NCBI RefSeq assembly: GCF_002482975.1
Contig: NZ_DLHA01000017.1
Location: 1 to 64,000 of the forward strand
Direction of reading: 5' to 3'
DNA from: Flavobacterium sp. UBA7680
GTDB taxonomy: Bacteria > Bacteroidota > Bacteroidia > Flavobacteriales > Flavobacteriaceae
DNA length: 64,000 nucleotides
Positions 59,908-64,000 of the stretch are shown here, one piece after another (within the stretch, counting starts at the first letter, position 1; each line of letters begins with the position of its first letter). The position numbers and the translations under genes were made by a program. The notes under the pieces are model-generated. The model saw only the letters and a program-made list of their open reading frames with translations. It had not been told where the DNA came from and ran no database searches.

Positions 59908-60744
59908 TTATTTTACTCCCAAGATCACAAAAGAGTTTCCTTCTATAATAACTTTATCCGGATACGCTTTTTGAACGATTTCTAAAACTTCAGTTTTAAT
60001 TTTTTGACGCATTTGATCATCAGCATTGCTTAAAGCTGCTACTACGGGAGCTGCAATTTCAGTCATCATGCTCCAATATCTTTCCGGAGTTTCATAGTTT
60101 AATTCCCCGTTTACTTCATAACCTTTGACATCTTTAAAACCTGCGTTATGAAATAAATCTTCAATTAATCCAGATTTTGCACATCTAAAAACACCCGGAG
60201 CTCCAGGATTGGGAGGAGGTAATTCCATATTTCTGTTAATTGCCCCACCAATAGCTGTGAGCCAAAAGTTTTTTTCGGGAATATCCCAAACAGAAGTTAC
60301 AACTCTCCCGCCGGGTTTAAGAACCCTGAAAATTTCTTTTGCTGCTAAGTCCATATCCGGAAAAAACATAAAACCTAAACGGCAGCTGACCGCATCAAAA
60401 GATTCATCTGAAAAAGGAAGTTCACAAACATCGCAATTCACAAAATCAACATTTTTTATACCTCTATTTTCAGCATTTTCATTTGCGATTATCAACATAT
60501 CATTCGATAAATCTGTAATGGTTACTTTTTTAGCATAATTGGCTATACTAAGTGCAGGCTCACCTGTTCCGGATGCAATATCCAAAACATGATCTGTTGC
60601 TTTCAAATCAAGCAGATCAATCATTTTTTCTCCCATTGGTTTAAGAAAATCCATCATTTCCTTATCCCATTTTTTCCAGCCCGGAGAAAATTTATTCCAT
60701 GAAGTTTTTTGCTGTTCCCGAATTTCCTGAAGATGTTTTTCCAT
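59908..60744 (-). CDS. Class I SAM-dependent methyltransferase (UbiE/Methyltransf_11-like)
   Basis: 278 residues, no signal. Motif I V-L-D-I-A-S-G-T-G-E-P near 51-61 binds SAM; motif II is V-T-I-T-D-L-S near 73; then D-A-V-S-C-R-L-G-F-M-F-F near 118 and L-K-P-G-G-R-V-V near 144. It is the ubiquinone/menaquinone-type UbiE-like layout with an additional C-terminal about 80 residues, but small-molecule specificity cannot be predicted. Single gene; upstream 298 bp contain only the hydrolase terminator at 60953-60990. Confidence 0.88.
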   Translation of the reverse strand: MEKHLQEIREQQKTSWNKFSPGWKKWDKEMMDFLKPMGEKMIDLLDLKATDHVLDIASGTGEPALSIANYAKKVTITDLSNDMLIIANENAENRGIKNVDFVNCDVCELPFSDESFDAVSCRLGFMFFPDMDLAAKEIFRVLKPGGRVVTSVWDIPEKNFWLTAIGGAINRNMELPPPNPGAPGVFRCAKSGLIEDLFHNAGFKDVKGYEVNGELNYETPERYWSMMTEIAAPVVAALSNADDQMRQKIKTEVLEIVQKAYPDKVIIEGNSFVILGVK

Positions 60745-60952
60745 AGCTCCTATTGTTTAATGTTTGTAATTGTAATTAATAACTCAATTCCTTAATTATT
60801 ACTGCAAACGTTTCGGGGCTAAGCGTTAAGCGATTTTTTTATTTTTGAAGCCATCAAAGGTAAAAATTCTTAATAAAAAATCAATACAAAACATTGAAAA
60901 CCTGATAGTTGCATTACAAAACAAATAAACTACAAAAAGCATATCTAAAAAA

Positions 60953-60990
60953 ACATTCAGAGATTTATAAATAAAAAAATCTCTGAATGT
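60953..60990 (-). terminator. Intrinsic terminator after the 61043 hydrolase
   Basis: acattcagagattt / aaatctctgaatgt perfect 14-bp stem, 10-nt loop, seven T on the minus strand. Confidence 0.9.
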
Positions 60991-61042
60991 TTAAATGGAA
61001 AAAATTTTCTTTCTTCTGATAGAAAATCTTTAAATAAAATAC

Positions 61043-61864
61043 TTAAGGTTTAATAAAGTCAAGAATATCCGCATTAACTCTATCTGCATCTGTTGTTGGT
61101 ATTCCGTGGCAAAGTCCTGGGTAAGTAATTATTTTTCCGTTTTTTACCAGTTTAATCGCTCTTAATGCAGTGACTTTATAAGGAACTATCTGGTCGTCTT
61201 CGCCATGTAATATAAGTACAGGGAAATCAACACTTTTTAAATCTTCGGTAAAATCTGTTTCAGAAAATGCTTTTATGCAGTCATAATGTGCTTTAATTCC
61301 GCCATTCATTCCCTGACGCCACCAATTATCCTGAATTCCTTTTTTAATATCTGCTCCTTCTCTATTATATCCATAAAACGGAAAAGTAATATCGTGATAA
61401 AACTGCTGTCTGTTATTGGCTGTATTAAAACGGATATCATCAAAAACTTCTATTGGCACTCCGTCTGGATTCCCTTCGTTTTTGATCATATACGGTGTTA
61501 CAGCACTAATAAGTATTACTTTTGACACACGGTTTTTGCCATATTTTGCGGCATAATGAATCGCTTCACCTCCGCCTGTAGAATGTCCGATATGTATAGC
61601 ATCTTTTAAATCTAAAAACTCCGTAAGTTCTGCAACGTCTGCTGCGTAGGTATCCATTTCATTTCCGGAATACGTTTGTGTAGATCTTCCATGTCCTCTC
61701 CTGTCATGTGCAATTACCCTAAATCCCTTGTCTAAGAAAAATAGCATTTGTGCATCCCAGTCATCTGCTGATAAAGGCCAGCCATGATGAAAAAAAATAG
61801 GCGTACCAGTACCCCAATCTTTATAATAAATCTCTGTTCCGTCTTTTACTGTAATCTTGCTCAT
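61043..61864 (-). CDS. Alpha/beta hydrolase of the non-haem chloroperoxidase type
   Basis: 273 residues, no signal. Oxyanion loop F-F-H-H-G-W-P near 24-30; R-R-G-H-G-R-S near 55; nucleophile G-H-S-T-G-G-G near 93-99 (Ser about 95); acid Asp in H-G-E-D-D-Q-I-V-P near 222; His in G-L-C-H-G near 251. The G-W-P-L-S-x-D-x-W and Y-A-A-D-V-A-E-L signature is that of bacterial cofactor-free haloperoxidase/perhydrolase-related esterases. In vivo more likely an esterase or lactonase. It lies 38 bp downstream of a second hydrolase gene and is probably co-transcribed. Confidence 0.9.
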   Translation of the reverse strand: MSKITVKDGTEIYYKDWGTGTPIFFHHGWPLSADDWDAQMLFFLDKGFRVIAHDRRGHGRSTQTYSGNEMDTYAADVAELTEFLDLKDAIHIGHSTGGGEAIHYAAKYGKNRVSKVILISAVTPYMIKNEGNPDGVPIEVFDDIRFNTANNRQQFYHDITFPFYGYNREGADIKKGIQDNWWRQGMNGGIKAHYDCIKAFSETDFTEDLKSVDFPVLILHGEDDQIVPYKVTALRAIKLVKNGKIITYPGLCHGIPTTDADRVNADILDFIKP

Positions 61865-61902
61865 TGTATTATGTTTTAATTGTTAGTATGCATTATCGAA
61901 GT

Positions 61903-62673
61903 TTATAATTGTTCGTACCAATCTAAAATATAATCTGCCACAGATTCCCAGCCTGGCTCGCCACATATAAAATGGCTTTTGCCCTGAAAAATCTTCAGGT
62001 CGACCTTGCTGTTACTGTCTTTATATTTTCTGGCCAGAGTGGTTGTAAGTGACGAAGGAAAAATGGCATCACTGCCGCCTCCAATAAATAAAATTGGATT
62101 ATGAGGTTTGCTGAAATCAATATTAGAAAAAGAATTCAATACCAGTTCACGGCTTACTTTATAACTTTCCGGAACGGCATAAGTATCAAAAGCATTTGCC
62201 CTGTCTCTTTCAGGAAGTGTGTTAAAAAAACACCTGTCATACCATTCGCGGCTGCCCATGAAGTATTTTTGAGAAGAAAAGAAACCAAATGCCGGCAGGG
62301 CCGCTTTTAAAGTAACAAGTGGAGGAAATACATTTTTTGGAGGCGCACCATCAACACTTACTGCTGCAGCTGCTTTACCTAATTCTAATAATTTCATCGC
62401 CGCCATTCCTGCCATTGAATGTCCAATGATTAATGGCTTTTCTGGCAAAGTATCAATTAATTTAACAATATTGCCAACCACGTCTATAAAACCCGTTTTG
62501 GTAAGATCAGGATGAACTTGTTTTCTTAAGTCAGAAGGAATTCCATCGTGTCCGGGATTAGCCGGAGTATAAACGGTATAGCCTTTTTGTTCGTATCGGT
62601 CTTTCCACTTTTCCCAGCTGATTTGGTTTACAAAGTTTCCGTGTATCAGAATAATAGATTTTGATTTTGTCAT
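61903..62673 (-). CDS. Alpha/beta hydrolase
   Basis: 256 residues, no signal. H-G-N-F near 11-14 as oxyanion region; nucleophile G-H-S-M-A-G near 84-89 (Ser about 86); acid in G-G-G-S-D-A-I-F-P near 199; His in G-K-S-H-F near 231. The S-x-x-x-x-W-x-x-W-x-x-R-Y-x-x-x-G-Y-x-V-Y segment after the oxyanion loop places it near esterase/lipase or HNL-like families. Probably the first gene of a two-hydrolase operon. Substrate unknown. Confidence 0.88.
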   Translation of the reverse strand: MTKSKSIILIHGNFVNQISWEKWKDRYEQKGYTVYTPANPGHDGIPSDLRKQVHPDLTKTGFIDVVGNIVKLIDTLPEKPLIIGHSMAGMAAMKLLELGKAAAAVSVDGAPPKNVFPPLVTLKAALPAFGFFSSQKYFMGSREWYDRCFFNTLPERDRANAFDTYAVPESYKVSRELVLNSFSNIDFSKPHNPILFIGGGSDAIFPSSLTTTLARKYKDSNSKVDLKIFQGKSHFICGEPGWESVADYILDWYEQL

Positions 62674-63098
62674 AAGATTAATATTTAATGAGTAATTGAG
62701 GTTTATAAAATATGACGTACCTTACTTCTAAATTAGCAGTATAATCCGGGGTAAAGCACCTATTAAAGATCAGATTTCAATCATTTTATTAAGATTTCCA
62801 ATACTTTAGAAGTATTCTGATTTCTTTCCTATATCTAATCATCGAAACAGATAAAGCAAGCACTATGCTAATTTACTAATTTATTGATAATCAAATAAAT
62901 ATACTTTGAAAAAATTATTCTAATAACTATATTTCGCTAAAAGAATTCACCGATAGTGAAATATAAATAATGAACAAATAGTATCTATTTTAAATCTGGC
63001 AAGTAAAATTTTTCTTAATCTAGGTTAATCAGCAGATTTGTGTGTATTGCCTAAGTTTGTAAAAGAAATTAACAACATCAAATTATAACTAGAACAAT
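62674..63098. other. Intergenic region with an 11-bp inverted repeat, otherwise featureless
   Basis: No gene is seen in 425 bp. atatttcgcta (62929-62939) and tagtgaaatat (62954-62964) form an inverted repeat around 14 nt, a possible regulator site upstream of the GNAT gene. A TAAGTTTG minus-7-like element lies at 63052-63059 without a spaced TTG. The rest is AT-rich with no structure I can name. Confidence 0.55.
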
Positions 63099-63389
63099 AT
63101 GGAAACGATAAAACTAGAATTAGACGAGAAAAAACATGGAGCTTTTAATCTTTATGTTGATGGTAAAAAACAAGGTGAAATGACGGTAAGTATTAAACCT
63201 GATTTATTGACTGTTTATCATACAGGGGTTGAACCGGAAGCTGAAGGAAAAGGCTATGCTAAAAAACTTTTGGACGAAATGGTATCTTATGTTCGTGCTA
63301 ATAATTTAATGGTTTTAGCGCTTTGTCCTTATGTTCATGCACAATTTACAAGACATCCGGATGAATATCAAGATATTTGGAAAAAATAA
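63099..63389 (+). CDS. YjdJ-type GNAT N-acetyltransferase
   Basis: 96 residues, the short Gcn5-related family. The acetyl-CoA loop G-V-E-P-E-A-E-G-K-G-Y-A-K-K-L-L near 43-60 and the C-P-Y-V-H-A-Q-F near 77-84, with the following helix Y-Q-D-I-W, are characteristic. Substrate unknown. It looks functional, unlike the relative at 15722-16033, which lacks the acetyl-CoA loop. Confidence 0.9.
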   Translation: METIKLELDEKKHGAFNLYVDGKKQGEMTVSIKPDLLTVYHTGVEPEAEGKGYAKKLLDEMVSYVRANNLMVLALCPYVHAQFTRHPDEYQDIWKK

Positions 63390-63390
63390 T

Positions 63391-63545
63391 TTCTAAATTA
63401 TTAAACACATAGAAACATAGCTTTTTATTGCGTTTAAAAGGCGTTTCACTTGTTTAAATACACATAAGCTTCTATGTGTTAGAAACTAGTTTCTTTTATT
63501 TACCTTTTTTAGAAACTAAAATTCTATGTTTCTATGTGTTTAAAA
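63391..63545. repeat. Second member of the 'cacatagaaacatag' inverted-repeat family
   Basis: aaacacatagaaacatag at 63403 and ctatgtttctatgtgttt near 63525, with aggcgtttcacttg in between, as at 29290-29490. Located between the GNAT and the following hydrolase gene. Confidence 0.8.
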
Positions 63546-63603
63546 AAATTATTCCTTAATCTGCGTGCAAAATCTGCCTTGCTCAATTTAAAAATATAAC
63601 ATT

Positions 63604-64000
63604 ATGAATACAGAAATTTTAACCGACGGTATTCCTTTAAACGAAGCTAAAAAAGCTTTGATTATGATTCACGGTCGTGGTGCAAGCGCTCATGATATAC
63701 TTTCTATTGCAAAACATCTTAAAGTTGATGGCTTTGCATTAGTAGCACCTCAAGCCGAAAACAGAACCTGGTATCCGTATTCTTTTTTAGCCCCTCTTAA
63801 TGAAAATGAACCTTCTTTTTCAAAATCATTAGAAGCTATTCATCAGGTTGTTGTTGCAATTCAGCAAAACGGAATCGAAAAAGAAAACATTTATTTTCTT
63901 GGATTTTCTCAGGGCGCTTGTCTGGCTTTAGAATTTACAGCCCGAAATGCTGCAAAATACGGAGGTGTAGTCGCTTTTACAGGCGGACTTATTGGCGATA
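63604..64000 (+). CDS. Phospholipase/carboxylesterase-type hydrolase, cut by the window end
   Basis: Reading from the ATG at 63604 gives MNTEILTDGIPLNEAKKALI and continues 132 codons to the edge. M-I-H-G-R-G-A near 21-27 is the oxyanion region, nucleophile elbow G-F-S-Q-G near 100-104, followed by G-V-V-A-F-T-G-G. This is the Abhydrolase_2 type, of which MhqD-like carboxylesterases are members; that name is only a suggestion. The C-terminal half, including the catalytic Asp and His, is outside the window. Confidence 0.85.
   Translation, partial: MNTEILTDGIPLNEAKKALIMIHGRGASAHDILSIAKHLKVDGFALVAPQAENRTWYPYSFLAPLNENEPSFSKSLEAIHQVVVAIQQNGIEKENIYFLGFSQGACLALEFTARNAAKYGGVVAFTGGLIGD

Overview
The window looks like a stretch of chromosome from a Flavobacterium or close relative (Bacteroidota, Flavobacteriaceae). 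The reasons are the AT-rich sequence, start codons with no clear Shine-Dalgarno sequence, at least eight well-formed Bacteroidota-type promoters (TTG, 17-19 bases, TAnnTTTG), and family-specific genes such as DUF4290, DUF5686, TonB receptors with a carboxypeptidase-regulatory-like domain, the short CarB and the zapA-6S-rny order. Most of the window is ordinary chromosomal core. Accessory material is concentrated in gene-poor islands filled with inverted-repeat families.

Layout. 1-5.9 kb: a 144-bp tandem repeat, a small lipoprotein, carB, rpmH, a membrane/TPR-like protein and a large dispersed-repeat cluster. 5.9-13.1 kb: a minus-strand surface or secreted set, namely a thioredoxin-like protein, an Ig/FISUMP-domain protein split by a frameshift, and a protein with five 110-residue repeats. 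13.2-14.8 kb: a two-regulator switch with perfect operator palindromes, a decayed second copy and a candidate small RNA. 14.8-20.6 kb: a hydrolase, a GNAT-like protein, a porin plus DASS anion transporter pair and an ABC-F protein. 20.6-23.7 kb: a cluster of covarying hairpin repeats, a GlmU-like enzyme, an element with 40-bp terminal inverted repeats, and rpmE2.

23.7-30.2 kb: DUF4199, a glycosyltransferase, phosphoglucomutase, an ABC exporter and DUF2971. 30.4-36 kb: an M23 peptidase, TonB receptor, membrane protein and EF-hand-like lipoprotein run. 36.1-38.5 kb: the coiled-coil, zapA, 6S RNA and rny operon. 38.5-45.6 kb: a histidine kinase, xerD, an unknown lipoprotein, three small beta-barrel proteins (one with a C-terminal frameshift) and aroQ. 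45.7-52 kb: DUF5686, a CDF transporter, and the murA-DUF4290-DUF493 operon. 52-59.6 kb: an esterase, an NTPase, recQ-fmt, HU, YqgE, a class IV aminotransferase and a START-like protein. 59.7-64 kb: tRNA-Met(CAT), a methyltransferase, two alpha/beta hydrolases, a GNAT protein and a further hydrolase cut by the window edge.

No CRISPR array, intact prophage, insertion sequence with transposase, or recognisable defence system was seen. The least explained material is (i) the HTH switch at 13.25-14.42 kb with four identical 14-bp palindromes, one of them inside a consensus promoter that drives a putative 180-nt RNA ending in an intrinsic terminator; (ii) the 417-bp element at 22776-23192, with perfect 40-bp terminal inverted repeats and four 20-bp palindromes of identical architecture but different sequence; and (iii) intergenic hairpin repeats whose stems show compensatory changes between copies.
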